The notes below the pieces were generated by a model. It had not been told where the DNA came from. It did not search any database and worked only from the letters and a program-made list of their open reading frames with translations. A program made the position numbers and the translations under genes. From Okeania hirsuta (GTDB lineage: Bacteria > Cyanobacteriota > Cyanobacteriia > Cyanobacteriales > Microcoleaceae), in NCBI RefSeq assembly GCF_003838195.1, contig NZ_RCBY01000046.1:1-41739 (forward strand): DNA of 41,739 nucleotides, written 5' to 3'. Each line of letters starts with the position of its first letter. Within the stretch, counting starts at the first letter, position 1. Shown here in pieces: positions 27,984 to 37,025 of this stretch.

Positions 27984-28308
27984 TAAGGAATAATTTTATT
28001 TCCGTTTAATTAGGGTTTACTGAATAAGTAGGTAAACACGAATAAAACTCACTATATACTATATAAAGAAATGTTGATGCACCTCATACCCTTGATATTG
28101 CTTCCTTCCACTCCGTTACAGTCGCTTCGGACATACTTGTAAATTTTCCCACCTATTAATTGTCGAGCAAACTTAATTGTGCTGGCACAGATAACTCCTG
28201 AATATTTAAGTATATTTTCAACTTTCCGAAGTCAGGTTGATGAGAAATATTTGATGGAAACAAATCAACCCAACTTCGAGTATTAGCCTATGTTTTATCA
28301 GGAATACT
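27984..28308. other. Spacer with a lone MITE end
   Basis: AGGGTTTACTGAATAA at 28012, preceded by AATT (28008-28011), matches the left end of the AGGG MITE family, but no right end is found. The rest has no gene. A minus-strand stretch near 28100-28130 (VTEWKEAISRV) may be a scrap of a transposase. Confidence 0.45.
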
Positions 28309-28545
28309 TTAATTATTTTCTCCATCAATAAATTGACTGACTTGTTCAACTTGTAATTCCATAGCCAAAGCTATTTGTTCTACAGTTAAACCCAGATTTA
28401 TTAGATTAGGAACTACAGAAAATTTTTCCAATAAAATAGCCTCTTGTTGTACTTCTAGTTTGCCTTCTTTACGCCCTTGTTCTTTTCCTTCTAAAAAAGC
28501 CTCTTGATAGAATCGAGTTTTTTTTAAATCCCTCAGGTAAAACAT
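28309..28545 (-). pseudogene. 3' fragment of an Rpn/DUF2887 nuclease gene
   Basis: The 78 codons match the last third of the neighbouring intact gene (TRFYQEAF.EG, PNLINLGLT.EQIALA.ELQVEQV, ENN at the end). Similarity continues a little upstream to about 28590, then stops, so the nuclease core is missing. It is a partial tandem duplicate, with an added EGKEQGRKEGKLEVQQ stretch. Confidence 0.7.
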
Positions 28546-28609
28546 CGCTTCAATTTCCTCCCTACTTTCTTGTATGAATTTCTAAATTAGAATGCTTTAA
28601 AGGAATATT

Positions 28610-29410
28610 TTAATTATTTTCTCCATTAATAAATTGATTCACTTGTTCAACTTGTAATTCTAAAGCTAAAGCTATTTGTTCTATAGTTAAGCCCAGATTT
28701 ATCAAATTAGGAATAGCTGCCCTTTTGGCCAATAAGCTACCCTCTTGTCGGCCTTCTGAAAAAGCCTCTTGATAGAATCTAGTTTGTTTTAAGTCGCTCA
28801 AGTTAAACATGGCTTCAATTTCCTCCCGACTTGCTTGTGGTAATTTATAAATTAGTATGGTTTTAATCAATTGCAACCAGCTTTCCTTCTGTTTTGGTTC
28901 TGGTTCTTCTTGTTGTACTCTATCTAATAATATTCTAGCGTCTGACATAGTTTGATTCTGGTCACTCACGACTAATTTTAGCGTGGCCAACCCTAATGGT
29001 TCTGTTGTAGATTTACCTAATTCTGATAAATAAATACGAGAAACTCGGCTGTTTTCTAGGATTTCTGTATATCCATAACTATCCCCTTTATCCACATCAT
29101 GACTAGGATAAATTACAACTGCTTGCCAATTTCTTAATTGTTTTGTATTTTTGAGATAAAGAAATATTTCTCCAAAGAAACGGGCATAAAAATTATTGTC
29201 TGGTTGAAACTGAACTTCAACAAAATAGATAGGGGTTTCGGGTGTGACTTCAGTAGGCACAAATACACCGTCTATTCTAAAGGATGTTTCTTTAACTTCA
29301 ATGGAATCAAATTGATAGTTTTTTGCTATAGTTTCAGGTAGTGAAATTAGTTCAAAGAAGGCGTTAGGTACAGATTGGAATAGGGTGTAAAAAATACTGT
29401 CTGTTCTCAA
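28610..29410 (-). CDS. Rpn-family (DUF2887) PD-(D/E)XK nuclease-like protein
   Basis: This 266-residue protein starts at a TTG, giving MRTDSIFYTLFQ, which is how the family begins. The catalytic core FRIDGVFVP...IYFVEVQFQ supplies D47, E65 and Q67 of a PD-(D/E)XK-type nuclease. The C-terminal tail (EAFSEGRQEGSLLAKRAAIP, then a short helical unit ending in GENN) is also usual. Rpn-like proteins are abundant in cyanobacteria. Some promote RecA-independent recombination in E. coli; others are of unknown role. It interrupts the same-strand MoxR and vWA genes on the opposite strand, so it is probably a later arrival. Confidence 0.85.
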   Translation of the reverse strand: MRTDSIFYTLFQSVPNAFFELISLPETIAKNYQFDSIEVKETSFRIDGVFVPTEVTPETPIYFVEVQFQPDNNFYARFFGEIFLYLKNTKQLRNWQAVVIYPSHDVDKGDSYGYTEILENSRVSRIYLSELGKSTTEPLGLATLKLVVSDQNQTMSDARILLDRVQQEEPEPKQKESWLQLIKTILIYKLPQASREEIEAMFNLSDLKQTRFYQEAFSEGRQEGSLLAKRAAIPNLINLGLTIEQIALALELQVEQVNQFINGENN

Positions 29411-29507
29411 GGGAATAATTTGGATATATGGTTGAATTGAATTTAATTATACAACAATATATATCTCGGAATAATAATATAGAAAACAAAAACTTTTTTA
29501 TCACTAA

Positions 29508-29525
29508 TTATCCGGATATGATATA
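29508..29525. mobile_element. Inverted lone end of the ATATCATGTCCG MITE family
   Basis: TTATCCGGATATGATAT is the reverse complement of the family's left end with one change, preceded by TCACTAA as expected. The other end is not found. It lies just before the vWA gene. Confidence 0.5.
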
Positions 29526-29582
29526 ACATTGAATTATACTAGGCTACTTGTATTTTCCATTACCTATTTCTCACAAGTTGTT

Positions 29583-32500
29583 ATGAAAAATCCCCCGTTA
29601 ATAAATTTATTTTGGCGACTCAGAGAAGCTGGAATGAAACTCGATATTTCACAATACGAGTTAGCAACTCAAGCTTTATTAGCATCTCTGGAAATGGGGT
29701 TAGATATTTCTGATAAACAAGCTATTGCTAGAATCTATCGTACAATTTGGGTGAAGTCTCGTGAGGAACAAAAATTATTTGATAATTGTTTTAATGAATT
29801 ATTATCGCAGCAGAAAAATGTCTTTTCAGAATTTCATCAATTCATCGAAACAGCAAATAATAATTCTATTTCTGAATCTGAAGTAACTGCAGTAGAAGAG
29901 GAAATAGTAGAAAGGTCATCTACTTCTAATTCAGAAATTCCACCAGAATCTACTTTTGAATCTGAAACTTTTTCAGAAGTTCCGCCTCAACCTAATTTTC
30001 AACCAGAAAGTTCACCTCAACAACAAATTCCTGAAGCTGAAATTTTTCCAGAAATTTCACATCAACAAATTCCTGAATATGAAACTTTTCCAGAAATTTT
30101 ATTACCGCCTACTTTTAATAATCCTCAAGTTGCCACTGCTATTCCTAAAACTCCTAAAGATGGAGATTATTTTCCTGTTAGTCTTGCCCAAATACAGCAA
30201 ACAAAACGTTTATTATTTCAGCCTCAATTAACAGAATTTTCTAGCGATATTAATGTAAAAGCTACTGTACAAGAAATAGCTAAAGAAGGTTTTTTTGTAC
30301 AACCTATCTATAAATATGGTCGAGGAAAACCCAGAAAAATTATCTTATTAATTGACCAGTCTGAGTCAATGATGCCTTTTAATCCTTTCTGCCGTCAAAT
30401 AATTAATTCTTGGCAAGAAGCTAATATTTATTACTTTGATAATGTGCCCAAAATAAGAATTTATGCTGACCCTGATTTTTCCGAAAAGAAATCTTTGAAA
30501 ACTCTTTTATCCGAATTAGTTAAAGAAGAAATTTTAGTTTTAATTTTAAGTGATGGGGGTGCTGCGAGGGGTAGGTTTGTTTCAGAAAGAGTTGAAAAAA
30601 CTGAGAATTTTCTCAAATTTCTCTCGCGAAAAGTGGAACGGGTGGCATGGTTGAATCCTTTGCCTCGCAAAAAGTGGTGCGGAACTTCAGCACAGGAAAT
30701 TTCCGCTATTGGTAATGATAGTTTTAATCTGAAAACGTTCGGTCTAAATTATCAAGAATTTAAGACGATGTGTCAGTGGTTAATTTATGGGAAATTGGGG
30801 ATAAATTTGCCTGTTGTGAAAACTGATATTGAGGAGGTAGAAATTGTCAATGAAAATGTCGATCAAATTGCTGCTTTTACTGAATATTTCGGCGAACCTC
30901 ATTTAATATTTGCTCAACACGCTGCTTTTCCTTTGGCATTAACTCCTGACCTTTTATATCGTTTATGGCAACGGTTTTTTGCTAGACAGCGCAATTTTAA
31001 TATTCCTTGGTATGCGGTGGCAGATATTTTGTTGTCAAGTTTTTGTCATCCTGTGGATAGGGAACTCTATGAAATGGATCGGGGTATTCGGAATCAGTTG
31101 TTGCAGCTTTGTACAGAAAGGTTTGGGCAGTCTCGACTGGAAGAATTATCTCGGTTTTTGGTCAGTTATATTGATTCTCAAGTTAATCGTGGGGAGTCTG
31201 TATCCAGTATTTGGCAGGGTCAAAGATGGACTGCTTTAGCTTATACTCGCCCGGAATTGGCTGCCCGTCAGTTGGCGGAGTCTTTGCAGGAAGCTTATGG
31301 ACGGGATGATAAAGCGGAGTTGGTGAGGTTGTCGTCTTTGATGGAAACTTTGGCAGAACCTTTGAGAGAATATGAACCTTTGTTAGTGATGTTAGGGCAG
31401 GGGTATGGTGGTTATGCGCGGGGTGATGTTGCTGGAGTTGAGAATGTGAGGAGAGAGTTGGGAAAGAGTGAGGTTGATGTAGGAGGTGTGTTGTTGAGAG
31501 TTCCTGTTGCGTTGCCTTTACAGACTTTTTCCTTTGAGGTGGTGACGGTTAATAGGAAGGGTGAAGAAATTAATCGTGTTTCGAGAGAGGCTAAATTTTT
31601 TACTGAAGATTTGGGTAATGGTGTGATTTTGGAAATGGTGGCTATTCCTGGGGGAACATTTATTATGGGATCTCCAGAAAGTGAAGAAGGAAGACTTGAT
31701 CAAGAAAGTCCCCAACATGAAATTACTTTGCAACCTTTTTATATGAGTAAATATCCCATTACTCAAGAGCAATATCAAGCCATTATCGGTGAAAATCCCT
31801 CTCACTTTAAAGGAAGAAACCGCCCTGTAGAAATGGTAACATGGCACAATGCCACAGAGTTTTGTCAACAGCTATCCAAAAAAACTAGGAAAAATTACAG
31901 ACTGCCGAGTGAGAGTCAATGGGAATATGCTTGTCGAGCAGGAACAACTACACCGTTTTATTTTGGAGAAACTATTACTACTGATTTAGTGAACTATAAT
32001 GGCTACGATACTTATGGCAATGCACCTCAAGGTAGATACCGAGAACAGACTACCGATGTAGGAAGTTTTCCTCCTAATGCTTTTGGTCTATTTGATCTGC
32101 ACGGCAATGTATGGGAATGGTGTCACGATATTTGGCATGATAACTATGAAGGTGTACCTAATGATGGCAGAGCTTGGATTGATAGTAATGAAGGAGAAAA
32201 AATCAATAATGAAAATGATTTAGATTCTCACAGTAATGATGAAAAAGAACTGTATTCTGTGCTGCGGGGTGGTTCCTGGGGCGATTTTTTTATGAGCTGC
32301 CGTTCAGCTATCCGCAGCTACAGCGTTAGGCGTGGCTACCGTCACAACTATCACGGTATTCGAGTAGTCGTCTGTAGTTCTATTGAGTTTCTAACTAATT
32401 ATGGTGACTCTACTCCTAATATTCAACAGAGACAAAAACCAATTATTTTACCAAACAATAATTTAGAGAATCTATTATTAAAGCCTTCTGGTACTTCCCA

Positions 32501-34355
32501 AGCAAAATTACCTCTGAAAACTTTTTCATTTGAGGTTGTTAAGGTTAATAGGAGAGGTGAAGAAATAAACCGTGTTTGGAGAGAAGCAGAATTTTTTACT
32601 GAAGATTTGGGTAATGGTGTGATTTTGGAAATGGTAGCTATTCCTGGGGGTAGTTTTATTATGGGTTCACCGGAGAATGAAGCTCAAAGACGTGATACAG
32701 AAAGTCCCCAACATGAAATTACTTTGCAACCTTTTTATATGAGTAAATATCCCATTACTCAAGAGCAATATCAAGCCATTATCGGTGAAAATCCCTCTCA
32801 CTTTAAAGGAAGAAACCGCCCTGTAGAAATGGTAACATGGCACAATGCCACAGAGTTTTGTCAACAGCTATCCAAAAAAACTAGGAAAAATTACAGACTG
32901 CCGAGTGAGAGTCAATGGGAATATGCTTGTCGAGCAGGAACAACTACACCGTTTTATTTTGGAGAAACTATTACTACTGACTTAGTGAACTATAATGGCA
33001 ATTATACTTATGGTAATGCCTCTAGAGGTAAATACCGAGAACAGACTACCGATGTAGGAAGTTTTCCTCCTAATGCTTTTGGTTTGTACGATATGCACGG
33101 GAATGTCTGGGAGTTGTGTGCTAATCTGGGAATTTTTCCTTCCTATGCTGATATGCACGGCAATGTCTGGGAGTGGTGGCTAGATATTTGGCATCATAAT
33201 GAAAATAATCTAGATTCTCAAGGTAATGAAGAAGAAGAACTGTATCCCTTGCTGAGGGGCGGTTCCTGGTTCAACGATCCTGATTTATGCCGTTCCGCTT
33301 TCCGCGACTACATCAATAGGCGCGACCTCTGTTACAACAATTACGGTTTTCGTGTTGTCTGTAGTTCTGGCGCTCTAATTAATCAGGGTGCCTCTATTCC
33401 AAATACTCAACAGAGACAACAACCTATTATTTTACCTACCACTAAACCAGAATCTATTATTACTCCCCAACCAAAATTACCTCTGAAAACTTTTTCATTC
33501 GAGGTGATCACAGTTAATAACAGAGGGGAAAAAATTAATCGTGTTCGCAAACAAGCCGAATATTTTACAGAAGACTTAGGTAAAGGTTTGATCTTGGAAA
33601 TGGTGGCTATTCCTGGTGGAACATTTATGATGGGTTCGCCGGAGGATGAAGCAGGAAGGCGTGATACAGAAAGTCCTCAGCATGGAGTTAGTCTCCAACC
33701 CTTTTATATGAGTAAATATCCTATTACTCAAAACCAATATCAAGCTATTATGGGAAAAAATCCCTCTTACTTTAAAGGAGGAAAACGTCCTGTAGAAAGG
33801 GTTACATGGTACAACGCCACAGAATTTTGTCAAAAGCTATCCCAGAAAACCACTAAAATCTATAAACTACCAAGTGAGAGTCAGTGGGAATACGCCTGTC
33901 GAGCAGGAACAACCACACCATTTTATTTTGGAGAAACTATTACTACTGATTTAGTTAACTATAATGGTAACTATACCTATGCCAATGCACCTAAAGGTAA
34001 ATATCGGAAACAGACAACTGATGTGGGAAGTTTTTCTCCTAATGCTTTTGGTTTATATGATATGCACGGTAATGTCTGGGAGTGGTGTGCAGATGACTGG
34101 CATGATAATTACGAAGATGTTCCCACTGATGGAACTGCTTGGGTTAATAGTCATGATTTCCAAAATATCAATAATGAAAAAGAGCTGTATCCTTTGCTGC
34201 GAGGAGGATCGTGGTACGATAACCCTTATGTCTGCCGTTCTGCTATTCGCGGTGGCAGCGATAGGCAAGCCTCCCACGTCTACATTTTTGGTTTCCGTAT
34301 TGTCTGTACTTGTATAAACCTAACCTTACAGGATGACTCTACTCCTAATATTTAA
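29583..34355 (+). CDS. vWA protein with three tandem FGE-sulfatase (CLec) domains
   Basis: The first ATG gives 1590 residues; a TTG at 29529 has no support. The N-terminal helical part (PPLINLFWRLREAGMKLDI...) resembles adaptors preceding vWA domains in such proteins. A P/E-rich linker follows, then a vWA domain with the metal site DQSES (D258, S260, S262) and a helical region (about 430-630). Three FGE-sulfatase domains span about 640-935, 976-1263 and 1299-1576. Each has ILEMVAIPGG.F.MGSP, YPIT, LPSESQWEYACRAG, HGNVWE and LRGGSW...CRSA.R...G.R. The second active-site Cys of true formylglycine-generating enzymes is not evident, so ligand binding is more likely than catalysis. Their ends carry putative hypervariable regions. 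It is probably the MoxR partner and a sensor or effector of the conflict locus. Confidence 0.88.
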   Translation: MKNPPLINLFWRLREAGMKLDISQYELATQALLASLEMGLDISDKQAIARIYRTIWVKSREEQKLFDNCFNELLSQQKNVFSEFHQFIETANNNSISESEVTAVEEEIVERSSTSNSEIPPESTFESETFSEVPPQPNFQPESSPQQQIPEAEIFPEISHQQIPEYETFPEILLPPTFNNPQVATAIPKTPKDGDYFPVSLAQIQQTKRLLFQPQLTEFSSDINVKATVQEIAKEGFFVQPIYKYGRGKPRKIILLIDQSESMMPFNPFCRQIINSWQEANIYYFDNVPKIRIYADPDFSEKKSLKTLLSELVKEEILVLILSDGGAARGRFVSERVEKTENFLKFLSRKVERVAWLNPLPRKKWCGTSAQEISAIGNDSFNLKTFGLNYQEFKTMCQWLIYGKLGINLPVVKTDIEEVEIVNENVDQIAAFTEYFGEPHLIFAQHAAFPLALTPDLLYRLWQRFFARQRNFNIPWYAVADILLSSFCHPVDRELYEMDRGIRNQLLQLCTERFGQSRLEELSRFLVSYIDSQVNRGESVSSIWQGQRWTALAYTRPELAARQLAESLQEAYGRDDKAELVRLSSLMETLAEPLREYEPLLVMLGQGYGGYARGDVAGVENVRRELGKSEVDVGGVLLRVPVALPLQTFSFEVVTVNRKGEEINRVSREAKFFTEDLGNGVILEMVAIPGGTFIMGSPESEEGRLDQESPQHEITLQPFYMSKYPITQEQYQAIIGENPSHFKGRNRPVEMVTWHNATEFCQQLSKKTRKNYRLPSESQWEYACRAGTTTPFYFGETITTDLVNYNGYDTYGNAPQGRYREQTTDVGSFPPNAFGLFDLHGNVWEWCHDIWHDNYEGVPNDGRAWIDSNEGEKINNENDLDSHSNDEKELYSVLRGGSWGDFFMSCRSAIRSYSVRRGYRHNYHGIRVVVCSSIEFLTNYGDSTPNIQQRQKPIILPNNNLENLLLKPSGTSQAKLPLKTFSFEVVKVNRRGEEINRVWREAEFFTEDLGNGVILEMVAIPGGSFIMGSPENEAQRRDTESPQHEITLQPFYMSKYPITQEQYQAIIGENPSHFKGRNRPVEMVTWHNATEFCQQLSKKTRKNYRLPSESQWEYACRAGTTTPFYFGETITTDLVNYNGNYTYGNASRGKYREQTTDVGSFPPNAFGLYDMHGNVWELCANLGIFPSYADMHGNVWEWWLDIWHHNENNLDSQGNEEEELYPLLRGGSWFNDPDLCRSAFRDYINRRDLCYNNYGFRVVCSSGALINQGASIPNTQQRQQPIILPTTKPESIITPQPKLPLKTFSFEVITVNNRGEKINRVRKQAEYFTEDLGKGLILEMVAIPGGTFMMGSPEDEAGRRDTESPQHGVSLQPFYMSKYPITQNQYQAIMGKNPSYFKGGKRPVERVTWYNATEFCQKLSQKTTKIYKLPSESQWEYACRAGTTTPFYFGETITTDLVNYNGNYTYANAPKGKYRKQTTDVGSFSPNAFGLYDMHGNVWEWCADDWHDNYEDVPTDGTAWVNSHDFQNINNEKELYPLLRGGSWYDNPYVCRSAIRGGSDRQASHVYIFGFRIVCTCINLTLQDDSTPNI
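32280..32363 (+). other. Putative DGR variable region 1 (FGE domain 1)
   Basis: This is the segment after GGTTCCTGG up to the conserved GIRV codons. Almost all codons that differ from region 2 end in C or T with the third base kept. The downstream part has an extra codon (RVVV), so the copy may be drifting. Confidence 0.6.
33270..33353 (+). other. Putative DGR variable region 2 (FGE domain 2)
   Basis: It follows GGTTCCTGG and ends at GGTTTTCGTGTTGTCTG. It keeps several AAC/AAT codons (33273, 33315, 33336, 33339), as expected for unmutated template positions. At 16 aligned codons it shares 15 third bases with region 1 while 13 first or second bases differ. Confidence 0.65.
34215..34298 (+). 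other. Putative DGR variable region 3 (FGE domain 3)
   Basis: It occupies the same structural position after GGSW. It is rich in NNC/NNT codons, but silent differences from region 2 are more frequent (11 of 16 third bases agree), so it is an older or inactive target. Confidence 0.5.
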
Positions 34356-34758
34356 CTTTAACCAAAATAACAAAAAATTATTCTACCAAGCACTAAACCA
34401 GAACCTATTATTATTCCCCAACCAAAATTACCTCTGAAAACTTTTTCATTTGAGGTAATCACAGTTAATAACAGAGGTGAGGAAATTAATCGCGTTCCCA
34501 AACAAGCTCAATATTTTACAGAAGATTTGGGTAATGGTGTGATTTTGGAAATGGTTTATATTCCTGGAGGGAGTTTTATTATGGGTTCGCCAGAAAGTGA
34601 AAAACGAAGATTTCACACAGAAAGTCCCCAACATCAAGTTATTCTCCAACCTTTTTATATGAGTAAATACCCCATTACTCAAGACCAATATCTTGCTATT
34701 ATGGGTAAAAATCCCTCTTACTTTAAAGGAGGAAACCGCCCATTTGAAAATGGTATTA
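34356..34758 (+). pseudogene. Fourth FGE domain, 5' part only, behind three stops
   Basis: The reading frame of the vWA-FGE gene continues here without a shift but meets TAA at 34353, 34359 and 34368. It then reads a normal linker (KIILPSTKPEP), the KLPLKTFSFEV entry and the first 100 or so residues of another FGE domain. It breaks at RPFEN, where domains 1-3 have RPVE, and passes into CTGTTCTTTGTTC heptamer repeats. An ATG at 34527 keeps this frame open into the next gene, but that start lies inside the domain and is not credible as a native N-terminus. Confidence 0.7.
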
Positions 34759-34838
34759 CTTCCAGAGATTTTCCGACTCCCTGCTCTCTGTTTCCTGTTC
34801 TTTGTTCTTTGTTCTCTGTTCCCCATTACCTTCTTAAA

Positions 34839-36074
34839 ATGAAAAATTCCCCAAACATTAATCCGAATCAAAACCCAGAAAAACAACCACAAATGCTTAA
34901 CCCTAATGGTGCAAAAATCATTCTCGGTACACCATCCTCAGATTCCCTAGTTGTACCACTCGCACCTAGTCCAACTACAATGTTCGGACCCCGTGGAGCT
35001 TGCTTAATCTCAGAAACAGGACCTCTGTGGGTTGCTGATACCGGACATCATCGATTATTGGGATGGCGAAAATTTCCCGAAATTGACACGCAACCTGCTG
35101 ACTGGGTTATCGGACAATCTGACTTTTCTCAAGAAGGGCAAAATGCCAATGGTACAACCACCGCAGCAACAGTAAGCGTCCCCACTGGTATCTGTGCTTG
35201 TGGAGAAGGGTTAGCAGTAGCTGATGCTTGGAATCATCGGGTATTAATTTGGAAGCAGTTACCCGAAGATAATAATGTTCCTGCCGATATCGTTTTAGGT
35301 CAGGCAGATTTTTCTCAAAATGAATCTAACCGGGGTCAACCAGAAACTGCTGCGGACCGAATGCACTGGCCTTATGGTGTCGTCTACCATCAAGGAAAAC
35401 TCTGGGTAGCAGATACGGGCAACCGTCGGGTGTTGATGTGGCATCAGTTGCCAGAGGTTAATGGACAACCTGCCGATCTCGTTTTGGGGCAGGCAAATAT
35501 GAGTTTTCGGGATGAAAATGGAGGGAGTGAAGCGACGGCAGCGAGTATGCGTTGGCCTCATGCAATTACTTTTTGGGGCAATAATGTTCCGCAACAGTAT
35601 GGCGATCGCTTGATTGTGACTGATGCTGGAAATAATCGGGTAATGATTTGGGATGCCATCCCTACTGAGAATAATCAACCTTGTTCTGTAGTTCTCGGTC
35701 AATCTCAATTTAATACAGTACAGTTAAATCAGGGAGTTTATTTTCCTTCTGCTGCTAGTTTGAGTATGCCTTATGGTGTAGCTGCGGTTGCTAATTGGTT
35801 GATTGTTGCTGATACCGCTAATTCTCGGTTATTGGGTTGGCGGGATACTGTGGATATTGGCACTCCGGCAGTTGCATTAATTGGTCAGTCAGATTTTCAG
35901 AGTAAGGGTGAAAATGCTTTGAGTTTGTATCCGACTCGCCAAAGTTTGTGTTGGCCTTATGGGATTTCGGTTTGTGGCAATACTGCTGTTATTGCTGACT
36001 CTGGTAATAATCGAGTATTGTTGTGGTCTCTGAATCAGGACTTACGCAAAGACACTATATATAGTACATACTAA
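34839..36074 (+). CDS. NHL-repeat beta-propeller protein
   Basis: The start at MKNSPNINPN gives 411 residues. The open frame extends upstream to 34527 through heptamer repeats and a broken FGE domain, which probably are not native. At least six NHL-type repeats are visible by their VADTGN.RVL.W cores (for example VADTGHHRLLGW, VADAWNHRVLIW, VADTGNRRVLMW, VTDAGNNRVMIW, IADSGNNRVLLW), each followed by a VLGQ.DFS-type segment. This should form a six-bladed propeller that binds protein, nucleic acid or sugar. No signal peptide is seen. Being in the same frame and strand as the vWA-FGE gene, it may once have been its C-terminus or be a separate recognition subunit. Confidence 0.8.
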   Translation: MKNSPNINPNQNPEKQPQMLNPNGAKIILGTPSSDSLVVPLAPSPTTMFGPRGACLISETGPLWVADTGHHRLLGWRKFPEIDTQPADWVIGQSDFSQEGQNANGTTTAATVSVPTGICACGEGLAVADAWNHRVLIWKQLPEDNNVPADIVLGQADFSQNESNRGQPETAADRMHWPYGVVYHQGKLWVADTGNRRVLMWHQLPEVNGQPADLVLGQANMSFRDENGGSEATAASMRWPHAITFWGNNVPQQYGDRLIVTDAGNNRVMIWDAIPTENNQPCSVVLGQSQFNTVQLNQGVYFPSAASLSMPYGVAAVANWLIVADTANSRLLGWRDTVDIGTPAVALIGQSDFQSKGENALSLYPTRQSLCWPYGISVCGNTAVIADSGNNRVLLWSLNQDLRKDTIYSTY

Positions 36075-36179
36075 ATCAGAGCGATATTCAACTGTAATTC
36101 TGCGCGATCGCTTAACTATCTATTCAAAAAGCTTCAGTTATTTAGAGTTAAATGAGTTTCATTTTATTTGAATTCTTTT

Positions 36180-36390
36180 ACCTGATATTTTTTCTAATTC
36201 ATTCCAACTTAATTATCCAATATTTTGATCTTTCTCGATTGCGACCAGTATCATCTACTAGATGATTTCTTTTTAAGAGACAGTAATAAAATTTTCCGCT
36301 TGTTATCTACCAATGCCATTAATCTTTGTGTTCCATACCAACTATCCATTAAGACAGTTTTATTGTGATCGTATTTTTCTCACTTAATGA
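36180..36390 (-). pseudogene. IS701-like transposase remnant
   Basis: The minus strand reads KYDHNKTVLMDSWYGTQRLM, then a lysine-rich SLKKK segment and a stop. IS701/IS4-group transposases of cyanobacteria have DFNKTVLMDSWYATKKLM followed by GKIYYCPLKKNR. Only this part is recognisable, and a stop follows where NR.VDD would be. Confidence 0.6.
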
Positions 36391-36656
36391 TATTACAAAT
36401 GACTGTTTAAGATTTTTTTATTAAGTCTAAATACTTACTCCTGTTTTTTGGTTTTTACATACTGCATTTTGTAGCACCAAATGTGGGTTTATAAATAAAC
36501 GGTAAAGCCTTTTTTATCTTTTTATTTTGGGTTTAATACCCCGCCATCTACACGGTATTGACAATTGGTTGAGGTTATAATACCAAGCGTGAAAAAATAA
36601 TGTTACGAATAGTCAGAGGAATAAAAAGACAAATGCAGGATATGTCCTTTGACAAA

Positions 36657-36806
36657 GCGGTCGTTAGCGCAGCTTCCCGTAGGGTGGGATGGCGTACTTC
36701 GGAGCGGGTCTGCACTCTTCGGGTCTCCTCGCCATATCCAATCGACCAAGAGAGCGGTGCGACCCCGCGACGACGCCAGTCGCACCTGGTAGCGCACCAA
36801 GAGAAA
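36657..36806. repeat. Dispersed GC-rich repeat block
   Basis: GCGGTCGTTAGCGCAGC..., GGGTCTCCTCGCC, CGACCAAGAGAG and GCGACCCCGCGACGACG also occur in the spacer at 18728-18801 and inside the response-regulator gene. It is non-coding here. A G-rich repeat shared with 10254 follows at 36879-36899. Confidence 0.65.
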
Positions 36807-37025
36807 AGAATTATTTCCGACCTGAAAAATGGTATTGAAGCTATTAATTCTGACTCAGTCCTCCTAACTTCCCCTCCTGGGAGGGGGAGGGGCGAGGGGT
36901 TGGTTGACTCCTCAGAAATATCCTAGCTATTTGTAGCAAATATTTATTAATTTGGTATAAGACACGAAGTAGCTTGTCGAAGACTTTCCCCATCCACTTT
37001 TTCCTTCTTTCTTCTTCAAGGATGA

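Noticed and set aside
31518-31868. Repeated minus-strand frames starting MTKLCGIVPC under each FGE domain
   Set aside because: They recur because the FGE domains are duplicated and lie antisense to well-supported coding sequence.
29529-36074. Diversity-generating retroelement reverse transcriptase or template repeat within the window
   Set aside because: No frame with reverse-transcriptase motifs was found and no AAC/AAT-rich copy of the variable region outside the FGE domains was seen; any DGR core must be elsewhere.
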